Shown: in pieces, positions 14,167-21,021 of the stretch | Position numbering within the stretch: the first letter of the stretch is position 1 | Layout of the letters: each line of letters starts with the position of its first letter | Source of the DNA: Euryarchaeota archaeon RBG_13_57_23 | GTDB taxonomy: Archaea > Thermoplasmatota > Thermoplasmata > UBA10834 | Assembly (NCBI GenBank): GCA_001800675.1 | Contig: MGVW01000046.1 | Location: 1 to 21,021, forward strand | Length of the DNA: 21,021 bases | Direction: 5' to 3' | Program-made: the position numbers and the translations under genes | The notes under the pieces: generated by a model | Database searches by the model: none | What the model was told of the DNA's origin: nothing | What the model saw: the letters and a program-made list of their open reading frames with translations, nothing else

Positions 14167-14970
14167 CCTTGCGAACTTCGGAATCACTTGTCCAGTGTGG
14201 CGCGGATCAAACTCCTTCAATACTCTTTCTCCTTTGATCTCCATACACTTCCTCGACACCAATGCGTTCAATGAGTACGGAAGCCGCATCAACCGCGATC
14301 CACCCTCGGTGACCCACTCATCGATATCGTATCTGGCAGCAAACTCCTTGGCAATGGTCTTACGCTGTCCCACCGACAAGGAATACGCCGGCTCGTCGTA
14401 TACGACGATGTGGAAACCCCGGCCAGAGTAGACAACGCGCACGTCACGGTAGGAGCTGCACAGCTCACATAGGAGTCTTATCGCTTGCCCCCTTACCTGC
14501 TTGAACTCGTACATACAGAATGATAGGCCGCTGCCGCGCGCAATCTTATCCCCAATATGACCATGATAGGGGCAGTCGACGTTTTCTGGATCCAGATCAA
14601 AGGCGAGCTGCTGACCGTCATAGTTGTAGCACTTCTTGCACGCGCGTGGCCGGTTTCCGCATCGAGCACAGTCCCGAACATCCAAGTATCTGTTGCGGTC
14701 ATAGTAGAGTCCTTCTGGAAGATACTCAACAGCATACTCACGGACGTCCCGGGCTGATATCCAGTCGTCGATGATCATGACATCATTCTTATGAGCTGTG
14801 TGTGCCTCCGCGACGATCCCTGTGTGTCTCCCCAGGATCATCGCGAACTTCATATTCCGCGAACGGTCGCCGATCCAACGGCTCAGACCATGTACGTCAA
14901 ACTCGCGTTCGTAGAACGATTTCCGCTCTGCCAATGTCGATGCGCGGAGTCCAGTGGGGAATCGATGCAC
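14158..14970 (-). CDS. Archaeo-eukaryotic primase, PriS-related, with extra zinc knuckle
   Basis: A member of the archaeo-eukaryotic primase superfamily, which makes primers or extends nucleic acids. It has 270 residues from GTG 14970. KSFYEREFDV near 17-26 matches the PriS N-terminus. The metal-binding pair is FDLDPEN (Asp125, Asp127). YSGRGFHIVV is the nucleotide-binding SGxxGxH motif. IDEWVTEGGSRLMRLPYSL carries the third acidic ligand and the RLxRLP block. Canonical PriS is longer and ends that block SLHGKTG; here it is SLNALVS. A CxxC-x6-CxxC knuckle (101-114) precedes the catalytic Asp pair, where classical PriS has none that I know of. A TATA-like box (14993-15000) about 26 bp upstream supports a leaderless GTG start; TTG 14934 is an alternative. 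It could be the housekeeping PriS of this lineage or a specialised paralogue. Confidence 0.8.
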   Translation of the reverse strand: MHRFPTGLRASTLAERKSFYEREFDVHGLSRWIGDRSRNMKFAMILGRHTGIVAEAHTAHKNDVMIIDDWISARDVREYAVEYLPEGLYYDRNRYLDVRDCARCGNRPRACKKCYNYDGQQLAFDLDPENVDCPYHGHIGDKIARGSGLSFCMYEFKQVRGQAIRLLCELCSSYRDVRVVYSGRGFHIVVYDEPAYSLSVGQRKTIAKEFAARYDIDEWVTEGGSRLMRLPYSLNALVSRKCMEIKGERVLKEFDPRHTGQVIPKFARSS

Positions 14971-14992
14971 ACGGGGAGAGCTGCGACCGCCG

Positions 14993-15000
14993 AAATAAAC
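14993..15000 (-). promoter_or_regulatory. TATA-like box for the primase gene
   Basis: Minus-strand GTTTATTT is centred about 26 bp before GTG 14970, indicating a leaderless transcript. Confidence 0.5.
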
Positions 15001-15050
15001 CCTCTCCAAACACACATATGGCGGCTTACCGTTGACGCTCAAGGCCGCGC

Positions 15051-16229
15051 ATGACGAAGAAGCCCAGACTCCTTTGGATCATCAGCTTCCATCACGCCTG
15101 CAACGACGGGACCCTCATGGCGCTTGTCGCCCTCCTGCCGATCCTTGTCGAAGAGATGGACCTATCGTACTACGAAGTCGGCCTTTTGGGTTTCGGCCTT
15201 CTAATCACAGTCGTGGTCCAGTACATAGTAGGCAGGTTCGCGGACCGGGCGTTCTCGCGGTATCTCCTAGAGGTGGGAGCCTTTCTGATGGGGGCGACCT
15301 TCGTGCTCATGCTCTTCGTCAACGATTTCATCGGCCTCTTCCTCGCGGTCATCTCCATGCGGCTTGGGGCTGCGTTCTACCATCCAGTCGGCATCAGCTG
15401 GATAACTAAGGAGTACGCCGGCGAGTACCTGGATACAGCACTCGGGGTCCAGAGCGGCGTCGGCAATTTCGGAGTCATCATAGCACTGGGCACCTCTGGA
15501 TTCCTGGGCGAACTCCTGACCTGGAAGGCTCCGTGCGTCCTTTGGGCAGGCTTGAACTTCGCGGCCGTATTGATGGGGATTGTGATGATACGCCGGGAGC
15601 ACGCACCTGTTCAGCAGAGCGCAACGTCCAAGATGATGAGCCCGCTGAGCACTGCCAGAAAGATGTGGATCTTGATCTTGCCCATAATCTCCGGCGGGGC
15701 CCTCTACCAGATCACAACATACTTCGGGCCTATCAAGCTCACGAAGATTCACGACTGGAGCGCAGGTAACGCGGATCTGGCATTCGCGATCTGGATCGCT
15801 GTGGGGACCATCACTTCCTACTACTTCGGAGTCATGAGCACCCGCTTCGGCAAGAAGCAGCTGTTGGCAATGGGATATCTGGCTAGCCTAGTGGCGATCC
15901 TGGTGATGGCGCTGACAGCCGAATGGTTCCTCATCACCCCCGCCCTCGTGATCTACGGAGCGTTCCTATTCATGACCTACCCAGCGCTCTTCTCATACCT
16001 GACCGAAGTGACCGAGGTGGGCGAACGCGCTACGGCGTTCGGTATCCTCTTCGGGTTCCAGCTCGGCGGAGGGGCCGTGTTCGTCTTCTTGAGCGGCATA
16101 GTGGCCGACCTTCTCGCGAGTCCCGACTACGCATTCTACATAGGGGCGGTGCTCTCGGCAGCGTCGCTTGCGACGGTTCTCATGATCAGGGATACGAGGA
16201 TCAACAACAAGCACACTGGCCGAGCCTAG
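15051..16229 (+). CDS. MFS transporter (FsR/drug-efflux-like)
   Basis: A 392-residue major facilitator with about twelve hydrophobic segments. The loop 2-3 signature is GRFADRAFSR (61-70). GAAFYHPVGISW (107-118) resembles the AFHPP-type motif of fosmidomycin-resistance-like transporters, so drug or metabolite efflux is likely but the substrate is unknown. Start ATG 15051 has no ribosome binding site; a TATA-like ACATATGG (15014-15021) would start the mRNA near 15042, a nearly leaderless message. It is unrelated in detail to the MFS gene at 710. Its stop TAG (16227-16229) lies in a CTAG shared with the stop of the convergent gene. Confidence 0.88.
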   Translation: MTKKPRLLWIISFHHACNDGTLMALVALLPILVEEMDLSYYEVGLLGFGLLITVVVQYIVGRFADRAFSRYLLEVGAFLMGATFVLMLFVNDFIGLFLAVISMRLGAAFYHPVGISWITKEYAGEYLDTALGVQSGVGNFGVIIALGTSGFLGELLTWKAPCVLWAGLNFAAVLMGIVMIRREHAPVQQSATSKMMSPLSTARKMWILILPIISGGALYQITTYFGPIKLTKIHDWSAGNADLAFAIWIAVGTITSYYFGVMSTRFGKKQLLAMGYLASLVAILVMALTAEWFLITPALVIYGAFLFMTYPALFSYLTEVTEVGERATAFGILFGFQLGGGAVFVFLSGIVADLLASPDYAFYIGAVLSAASLATVLMIRDTRINNKHTGRA

Positions 16230-16996
16230 ATACGGCCCTTCCTGCCCGGCTGCAACTTCGGCGCGGGAGTCATGTCCTTTGCATATGGAAGTCCCTCGGC
16301 CTGCATCTCAAACTCGTGGACGACCCTTCCGAAGCCGGTCTTGGATTGCCGTTTCTGCATCCAGAATATCAGTATGTCCAACATCACAGCCACGATGCCC
16401 GTGAGATAGACCATGTCGAATATGTTCGCACCTCCGACGCTGAGAATGACCAGCTCGCCAGAAGGAGGCTGCGTGGCAAGAATGTCAGTCAGATGGAACA
16501 CATCCGCACCGATCAGCGTTCCAAGCACCCCCGACAGATAGGCAAGGGGCGCAGCCCTGCTCACATCCACCCAAAACGTCGATATCGAGAAGAAAGCGGC
16601 GGCCAGGGCCGGCACGAATGCGAATTCCAGGTCCGCTACGATACCGACTCCTGGCTCCGCCCTCGTGATGAAGAATGTTATCGTCGCAACTATGACGATC
16701 CCAATACCCCCCTCCGCGATCCCGACCCGTCGCGACCTCAGCAGCAAAACACAGATGATGATTGGAATCAACGCGCCGCCTATGCTTATTCCGATCCACC
16801 AGTCATTGTACGGGAAAAGAGGTATCGTGAGCCAGCCGAAGAAGAGCGTCAGTGTCAGTATGGTGCCAGCCTCCGCCCTCGTGAACCCTATCTTCTCGTA
16901 CACGCGCTCCAGAGATGATATGTAGAGGAAGAACAGCAGGATGCCTATGCCGACCACGACTAGAACCAGAACCGACATGCCGATTTCTTCCGCCAT
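16226..16996 (-). CDS. DUF1614 multi-pass membrane protein
   Basis: A 256-residue integral membrane protein with about seven hydrophobic segments. The block PLAYLSGVLGTLIGADVFHL, followed by SVGGANIFDMVYLTGIVAV, matches the DUF1614 family, whose function is unknown. The N-terminus is a membrane anchor and the C-terminal 35 residues are polar. Start ATG 16996 is four bases downstream of the transcription start predicted by a TATA-like box (17022-17030), so the mRNA is near-leaderless. Both neighbours are close: the stop codon is shared within CTAG with the MFS gene, and the promoter touches the end of the DUF123 gene. Confidence 0.82.
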   Translation of the reverse strand: MAEEIGMSVLVLVVVGIGILLFFLYISSLERVYEKIGFTRAEAGTILTLTLFFGWLTIPLFPYNDWWIGISIGGALIPIIICVLLLRSRRVGIAEGGIGIVIVATITFFITRAEPGVGIVADLEFAFVPALAAAFFSISTFWVDVSRAAPLAYLSGVLGTLIGADVFHLTDILATQPPSGELVILSVGGANIFDMVYLTGIVAVMLDILIFWMQKRQSKTGFGRVVHEFEMQAEGLPYAKDMTPAPKLQPGRKGRI

Positions 16997-17021
16997 TTCG
17001 ATACTCTAACCTATCACATGC

Positions 17022-17030
17022 GATAAAACC
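17022..17030 (-). promoter_or_regulatory. TATA-like box for the DUF1614 gene
   Basis: Minus-strand GGTTTTATC is centred 30 bp before ATG 16996 and immediately follows the DUF123 stop codon (17031), so the membrane protein gene probably has its own promoter. Confidence 0.5.
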
Positions 17031-17558
17031 CTAACGCCTCTTGCGCCCTCTTCTGCTCGCATCTGTCATTTTCTCGGGGTACATGCAGCCGAGCATCGAC
17101 AGGTGGTACACGACGCTCTCCGAAACCGATTCCAGGCCTTCGTCGCCCAAGTATGCGAGGTGAGAGTCGCAACCACAATCAGATGATCCGAATCCTGAAA
17201 TCGGTGCGCTAGCGCCAGGTATGGCAAGGATCGCTTTCGCCAGCTTGCACTCCGTTTCCTTGACTTCGGAAGGCACTGCAATCACAGCCTTCACATCAGC
17301 CTCACCTAGGAAGTAATCTATGTGCCACTTGTGCTTCTTCTTGTTCGAACGATGCCTGTCCACCCGCTGCTCGATGCCCTGCTGGGCGGAGCCCACATAG
17401 ACGTACGCGCCTCGACGGAACTTGGCCTTTCCCAGAGAACCCACGCTGATGCAGCATTCGTCCTCGAGCTCGCAGATGATGCAGTACACGCCGTGCACGG
17501 AGACCAGATGGTCGACCGTGAAATCAATGTTGTCACGACGATTTTGTGCCAGCGTCAT
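17031..17558 (-). CDS. DUF123 (Uri-type) GIY-YIG endonuclease
   Basis: A stand-alone archaeal DUF123/COG1833 protein of the GIY-YIG nuclease superfamily, which hydrolyses DNA; in some archaea the domain is fused to endonuclease III, suggesting a repair role. The GVYCII...GAYVYVGSA pair is the GIY-YIG motif, followed by the QRVDRHR helix and HKWHIDYFL. The cysteine/histidine block SDCGCDSHL is also family-typical. The start is uncertain: ATG 17558 (given, 175 residues) or GTG 17498, which begins at the conserved HGVYC. A TATA-like CATATATC shared with the divergent exchanger (17568-17576) would start transcription near 17547 and favour GTG 17498. The C-terminus is basic (SRRGRKRR). Confidence 0.87.
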   Translation of the reverse strand: MTLAQNRRDNIDFTVDHLVSVHGVYCIICELEDECCISVGSLGKAKFRRGAYVYVGSAQQGIEQRVDRHRSNKKKHKWHIDYFLGEADVKAVIAVPSEVKETECKLAKAILAIPGASAPISGFGSSDCGCDSHLAYLGDEGLESVSESVVYHLSMLGCMYPEKMTDASRRGRKRR

Positions 17559-17567
17559 TCGAAAAGC

Positions 17568-17576
17568 CATATATCG
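17568..17576. promoter_or_regulatory. Shared TATA-like box of divergent genes
   Basis: CATATATCG is nearly symmetric and lies between the DUF123 and exchanger genes. It could fire in both directions, with starts near 17547 (-) and 17598 (+). It bears on the start codon choice of both. Confidence 0.45.
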
Positions 17577-17623
17577 GCGTATGCCATGTCGTGGACAGCG
17601 GCGAAGCTTCGGGATGGGAAAAT

Positions 17624-18622
17624 TTGGACTCTGCCTCGCTGATATTCATTCCAATAATAGCCCTGGGGTTCATAGTGCTAAACCAGGGCGCGAAGTTCAT
17701 CACGGACAATGCAGTCGCCGTCTCGCGCAACTTCGGGATCAGCAGGTTCGTCATCGGGATGCTGGTCGTATCCACCTTGGCCGCGATGCCCGAGGTACTG
17801 GTGTCCATTGTCGCACTGAAAGAAGGCGCGGAGATGATCGCGCTCGGCAACGGCATAGCCTCGAACGTCGTCACCATCGCCTTCGTCATCGGACTAACGG
17901 CGATCATCGTACCACTCAAGGTCACGAGGGAGATGATCATGCGGGACGCGGTGTTCCTGATGACCGTTACCATCGTCGCTTCCGTGCTCCTATTGGATGG
18001 AGCACTATCATTCCTAGAAGGAATCGCGCTGATGATTCTGTTCGTACCGTATGTGATGAACCTGCTGCTCATCGAGAAGAAAGGCAACCCCGAGGAGCTA
18101 GAGGAGGGCCTCGAGGAGGCCAGGATACAGCTGGAGCTGATGGGGCACCTGTTCGGAAGGAAAATAGAGATCCGTGCAGGGATACAGTGGCTCTTGTTCG
18201 GAATCCTGTGGACCGTGATGGGCGCAGAACTAGTCGTGAGGAGCATCATGCATGTCACTGACGATTTCAATCTGAATCCCTGGCTGGTGGGCATAACTCT
18301 GGTCGCACTCGGGACCACACTTCCGGACATCGCTGCGTCTTATCATGCGGCCAGGAGAGGGTTCGGCGACCTCGCTCTCGGAGAGGGCATCGGAGCGAAT
18401 ATCGTCACCGCGCTCCTAACACTCGGCCTCATGGGCATAATCCGGCCTTTCGAGTTCGCGAGGGCAGACATTCTGCCTGTGATCGCCGTCCTCAATCTGT
18501 CGACCTTCCTGGTCCTCATATTCATGCTCAAAGGCATGAAGATCTCCCAGTTGGGGGGCGTCGTGCTCGTCAGCACATACTTCGGCATGGTGCTCTCGGT
18601 CGTACTGCTAACTGTCCTATGA
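17624..18622 (+). CDS. CaCA-type sodium/calcium exchanger
   Basis: A membrane antiporter of the Ca2+:cation antiporter superfamily (YrbG-like), exchanging Na+ or H+ for Ca2+. It has 332 residues and about ten transmembrane segments. Both inverted alpha repeats are visible: GMLVVSTLAAMPEVLVS with ALGNGIASNVV, and GITLVALGTTLPDIAAS with LGEGIGANIV. The first repeat has Ala-Met before PE instead of the usual Ser-Leu, and the second has Asp for the usual Glu in LPE, so ion selectivity may be altered. The start is uncertain: TTG 17624 (chosen) gives a natural MDSASLIFIPII membrane start 26 bases after the predicted transcription start, while GTG 17591 and ATG 17546 are longer options. A charged loop rich in Glu separates the halves. 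Confidence 0.87.
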   Translation: MDSASLIFIPIIALGFIVLNQGAKFITDNAVAVSRNFGISRFVIGMLVVSTLAAMPEVLVSIVALKEGAEMIALGNGIASNVVTIAFVIGLTAIIVPLKVTREMIMRDAVFLMTVTIVASVLLLDGALSFLEGIALMILFVPYVMNLLLIEKKGNPEELEEGLEEARIQLELMGHLFGRKIEIRAGIQWLLFGILWTVMGAELVVRSIMHVTDDFNLNPWLVGITLVALGTTLPDIAASYHAARRGFGDLALGEGIGANIVTALLTLGLMGIIRPFEFARADILPVIAVLNLSTFLVLIFMLKGMKISQLGGVVLVSTYFGMVLSVVLLTVL

Positions 18623-18643
18623 CCGTCCAACGTGCTTATCTAT

Positions 18644-18651
18644 GCTTATGG
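18644..18651 (+). promoter_or_regulatory. TATA-like box for the phosphorylase gene
   Basis: GCTTATGG is centred about 24 bp before ATG 18671, so the transcript is probably leaderless even though the exchanger gene ends only 48 bp upstream. Confidence 0.45.
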
Positions 18652-18670
18652 GCATTATTGGGACGCTGAC

Positions 18671-19510
18671 ATGGGGGGATTGACCACCGTGGGCAAACAG
18701 CTGATAACAGGGCTTGAGCAGGGAGAAGTGGCAGGGTACGCGCTTCTGTGCGGGGAGCCAGAGCGAGTCCCGAAGATTGCAGCTACACTAGCGGGATCGA
18801 GGAAGATCCGCCAGGTCCGCGAATACACGGTATTCGGAGGGACGATCTCGAACATCCCCGTCACGGTAGCATCTACCGGGATCGGAGGGCCGTCGACCGC
18901 CATCCTCGTGGAAGAACTGGCCAACCTCGGCGCGCACACGATGATCCGCATAGGGACCAGCGGAGGCATCGCTTCAGGGCTCGAGAAAGGCGATTTCGTC
19001 ATTGCCACAGGTGCGGTGAGGGCTGACGGGACCAGCAGGAGCTACGTCTGGCCGGAGTATCCGGCGGTCGCTGACCATGAGGTTGTGATGGCGCTGGTCG
19101 AAGCAGCGACGAAGGCGAGGGCGAGATTCGATGTCGGGATATGTTTCTCCGTAGACGGATTCTATAGCGAGAACAAAGTCCTCAAGGAGGGGAAGATCGC
19201 TCCCATGTCCCAATCTGGATACATGCCATCGTTCATGGTCGACCGGCTCGATGACGTTAAGAAGATGAGAGTCAAGAACATCGAGATGGAGAACAGCGCA
19301 ATATTCACACTTGCATCTCTGTTCGGGCTCAGGGCTGGCTCCATCTGCACAGTGTCAGATGTCGTCCCATGGCACCCAACGGAGAAGGTCATCGATTTCG
19401 AACAGAACATGGCAGATTGCATCAAGGTCGCGACTGAAGCTATGAAGACCCTGATCGATTGGGACAAGAGGAAGAAAGGCGCAAAGTTCTGGACGCCGTC
19501 GACGAAATGA
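18671..19510 (+). CDS. Nucleoside phosphorylase (uridine phosphorylase-like)
   Basis: A cytoplasmic enzyme of the PNP/Udp phosphorylase family that cleaves a nucleoside with phosphate to base and ribose-1-phosphate. It has 279 residues from ATG 18671. Family features are LLCGEPERV (the phosphate-binding GDP-like loop has become GEP), STGIGGPS (68-75), RIGTSGG (93-99), NIEMENSA (203-210, contacting the ribose) and TVSDVV. The resemblance is closest to uridine phosphorylase; purine activity is not excluded. A GTG at 18632 would extend the protein across the TATA-like box and is rejected. A salvage role is likely. It ends six bases before the convergent HEAT-like gene. Confidence 0.88.
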   Translation: MGGLTTVGKQLITGLEQGEVAGYALLCGEPERVPKIAATLAGSRKIRQVREYTVFGGTISNIPVTVASTGIGGPSTAILVEELANLGAHTMIRIGTSGGIASGLEKGDFVIATGAVRADGTSRSYVWPEYPAVADHEVVMALVEAATKARARFDVGICFSVDGFYSENKVLKEGKIAPMSQSGYMPSFMVDRLDDVKKMRVKNIEMENSAIFTLASLFGLRAGSICTVSDVVPWHPTEKVIDFEQNMADCIKVATEAMKTLIDWDKRKKGAKFWTPSTK

Positions 19511-19516
19511 CGATAC

Positions 19517-20716
19517 TCACTTCGGACCCTTGTGCTTCTTGGGTGCCTTCCCTGCTTCCTTTCCGTGTCTGCTCTTCTCGGAGAACGGCTCTGGCCAGTC
19601 GACCGTGTGAACGCTCGGGGAACCCTCCCGGTCCCTGAAATACTGCTGGTAGAACTCCTCCGCAAGATTCGGCACGATGGGGGCGACCAGCTTCAGAAGC
19701 CCCAGACCAACCGACCATGCGACGTACCATGCAGCTTCGTCCTTGGTCTCGAGCCTCTTTCCCTCCTTCGAGAGGTATTCGGTCGAAACGTCTTCCCTCA
19801 GGAATTCCTCGACTCGCTTGAGGGAGTCGATCGGCCGGCTCTCCTGAACGATGTCCTCGACGTCGTCCTTGAGGCGCATGAACGCCTCCAGCAGCTGCTT
19901 GTCGGGCTCCGTCAGAACCATGAGCTCGACCAACGGCTTGACCTTGACGCGCTTTGTAACATACTCTTCGAAGCTCCAGAGCTGTTTCCAGAGCCTCGTC
20001 TCCTGCCTTCTGAGGTCCAGGAGCTTCCTCGCGTCCTCGTACTCCCTGCTGTCTATGGCCTTCGCGGCGTTCCTGATCGAATCCTGGATGGCATCGACCT
20101 GAACTCCGCTCTGGCTCAGCATTGGCGTGAGCTTGAGCACGTCCTTGATGTATCCCCGCAGATGCCCATGCCACTCGAGCCTGTCCTCCATCAGATCCCT
20201 TGCCATGCGCATATTCGTCATGGCCTGGTCGAACCTGCCCTCCTTGAATGTCTCGATAGAATCCGCCACGAGTTCCTCAATGTCCTGACAGAAGACGTCC
20301 GACTTTCTCGCCTGCATGACGAGGCTCTCGGCGTGTCTGTAATATGACAGGAAGTTGACGCTGTTGTACCCTCGCTCCTCGAGTATGGACGCTGCAGCGG
20401 AGGCTATCGCGGCATGTCGGCTGAACATGCATTCTATCAGTGCGAGCTCTCCCAACTCCGACTGAGTGAGTCGTCCCAGACTCGCCCTGATCTGCTTGCG
20501 GATCTTGGGATCCTCGTCGTCATAGTGTTTGACGAGGACGGGTACGATGGAGAGAGGGTTCTTGTTGCCGTGCTCCTCGACCCAGTCTATCATCTTTCGT
20601 CTCCGACCTGGGACGAATGACCCGAGGTCGGAGACTAGGTGTCTATCAATGCGCAGGCTCTCGATGTCCTTGGACATCTCCGCATCTACATCGCTGACGT
20701 AGATTCCCTTCACCAA
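19517..20716 (-). CDS. HEAT-like protein with IleRS-type anticodon-binding segment
   Basis: A 399-residue soluble protein with no catalytic domain that I recognise. Residues about 40-118 are helical and HEAT-like (YDDEDPKIRKQIRASLGRL). Residues 125-300 are long, charged helices. Residues 301-378 read like the anticodon-binding helical domain of class I synthetases of the Ile/Val/Leu group: FLREDVSTEYLS...KRL, then GLLKLVAPIVPNLAEEFYQ, then SVHTVDWPEP. RVKVKPLVELMVL (256-268) also recalls a synthetase C-terminal RxKxRxPL strand, but here it precedes the helical domain. The lysine-rich tail (KEAGKAPKKHKGPK) may bind RNA. The HIGH and KMSKS motifs are absent. The start is TTG 20716 or GTG 20713, with a TATA-like box at 20751-20762. 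It may act on tRNA without aminoacylation. Confidence 0.72.
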   Translation of the reverse strand: MVKGIYVSDVDAEMSKDIESLRIDRHLVSDLGSFVPGRRRKMIDWVEEHGNKNPLSIVPVLVKHYDDEDPKIRKQIRASLGRLTQSELGELALIECMFSRHAAIASAAASILEERGYNSVNFLSYYRHAESLVMQARKSDVFCQDIEELVADSIETFKEGRFDQAMTNMRMARDLMEDRLEWHGHLRGYIKDVLKLTPMLSQSGVQVDAIQDSIRNAAKAIDSREYEDARKLLDLRRQETRLWKQLWSFEEYVTKRVKVKPLVELMVLTEPDKQLLEAFMRLKDDVEDIVQESRPIDSLKRVEEFLREDVSTEYLSKEGKRLETKDEAAWYVAWSVGLGLLKLVAPIVPNLAEEFYQQYFRDREGSPSVHTVDWPEPFSEKSRHGKEAGKAPKKHKGPK

Positions 20717-20856
20717 GAGTCACACCCAGTAATCTTAGGATGATTATGCCGATACATAAGTCTTTTCGGAATGTGCTGCGCATCCAGACAGGAGAAGGTG
20801 ATGCGGCTTGCGTTGCCCTCCGACAGCATTTCAGGATGAATCTGTATAGGATTTGG

Positions 20857-20884
20857 AATCCCCGACTCAAAACTCCGGGGAATT
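20857..20884. terminator. Hairpin after the right-edge gene
   Basis: AATCCCCG (20857-20864) pairs with CGGGGAATT (20876-20884), an eight-base stem with one bulge and an 11-base loop. It is about 35 bp beyond the stop of the minus-strand membrane gene. A possible terminator; no strong T tract follows. The rest of 20717-20918 holds the promoter of the HEAT-like gene and no other gene. Confidence 0.35.
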
Positions 20885-20918
20885 CCTTCTCAGCTTGTTC
20901 TCGCGATGAAATAGACGA

Positions 20919-21020
20919 CTACTTGTTGCCCCAGCGGCCGATCACGATGATGAGTACAATCATCACGAGTGTGATCACGATTGCCACCACGACATATCCA
21001 AGCCAGTGCATCAGGTCATA
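20919..21020 (-). CDS. C-terminus of a membrane protein, cut by the window edge
   Basis: The minus strand reads 33 sense codons ending at TAG (20919-20921). They begin YDLMHWLGYV and continue as one long hydrophobic helix (VVVAIVITLVMIVLIIVIG) with a short basic tail RWGNK. Either this is the last transmembrane segment of a larger protein extending past 21021, or a small single-span protein starting at ATG 21011. I cannot name a family. Confidence 0.6.
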   Translation of the reverse strand, partial: YDLMHWLGYVVVAIVITLVMIVLIIVIGRWGNK

Positions 21021-21021
21021 A

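Noticed and set aside
15923..16918. 331-residue plus-strand frame
   Set aside because: It is antisense or out of frame to the MFS and DUF1614 genes, with a highly charged arginine-rich shadow composition and no domain.
20740..21021. Plus-strand 93-residue frame at the right edge
   Set aside because: It is antisense to the hydrophobic C-terminus read on the minus strand, and lacks a ribosome binding site or family match.

Overview
The window looks archaeal and is most consistent with a non-methanogenic or poorly characterised Thermoplasmatota-type euryarchaeon; the rank is an inference with low to moderate confidence. Archaeal signals seen in the sequence are a PriS-family primase, a PAC2-family protein, an ADP-forming acyl-CoA synthetase alpha subunit, a DUF123 (Uri-type GIY-YIG) endonuclease, a Ras-like GTPase, and HdrA plus MvhD-HdrCB. 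TATA-like boxes repeatedly lie about 23-28 bp upstream of the best start codon, which suggests leaderless or very short-leader mRNAs for first genes. Strong GGAGG-type ribosome binding sites precede several other genes.

Layout. 1-709: a gene-poor stretch opening with two near-identical copies of a 136-bp tandem repeat (6-277), followed by an intergenic zone with one possible 40-aa peptide behind a perfect Shine-Dalgarno. 710-2044 (-): MFS transporter, divergent from a 50-aa zinc-ribbon protein (2226-2378, +). 2430-3899 (-): ADP-forming acyl-CoA synthetase alpha subunit, sharing its promoter region with a divergent four-gene operon. 4004-8317 (+): two paralogous CBS-pair proteins, then HdrA, then a single MvhD-HdrC-HdrB fusion, together a compact flavin-based electron-bifurcation/confurcation module. 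HdrA has no ATG/GTG/TTG at its natural N-terminus; an ACG sits where the start should be. 8396-9583 (-): saccharopine-dehydrogenase-like NAD(P) enzyme. 9835-11035 (-): PAC2-family protein and Hsp20 chaperone. 11098-13665 (-): Ras-like GTPase, YtcJ-like amidohydrolase and RidA, closely spaced or overlapping. 13826-14166 (+): a cluster of tiny ORFs including two lysine-rich peptides, ending in a 3' overlap with an unusual PriS-type primase (14158-14970, -). 15051-17570: MFS transporter (+), DUF1614 membrane protein (-) and DUF123 endonuclease (-). 17624-19510 (+): CaCA-type cation exchanger and a nucleoside phosphorylase. 19517-20716 (-): a HEAT-like protein ending in what reads as an isoleucyl-tRNA-synthetase-type anticodon-binding segment, without a catalytic domain. 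20919-21020 (-): the C-terminus of a membrane protein running off the right edge.

How the genes may work together. The CBS-CBS-HdrA-MvhD/HdrCB operon is the most coherent system: adenine-nucleotide-sensing CBS proteins made together with an Hdr-type electron-transfer complex. The divergent ADP-forming acyl-CoA synthetase subunit would use CoA thioesters for ATP formation, so the shared promoter region could join two energy-conserving functions (inference). The other strong candidates for something new are the primase with an extra zinc knuckle, the HEAT/IleRS-like chimera, and the polylysine peptides next to the primase. No rRNA, tRNA, CRISPR array, transposase or integrase was recognised.
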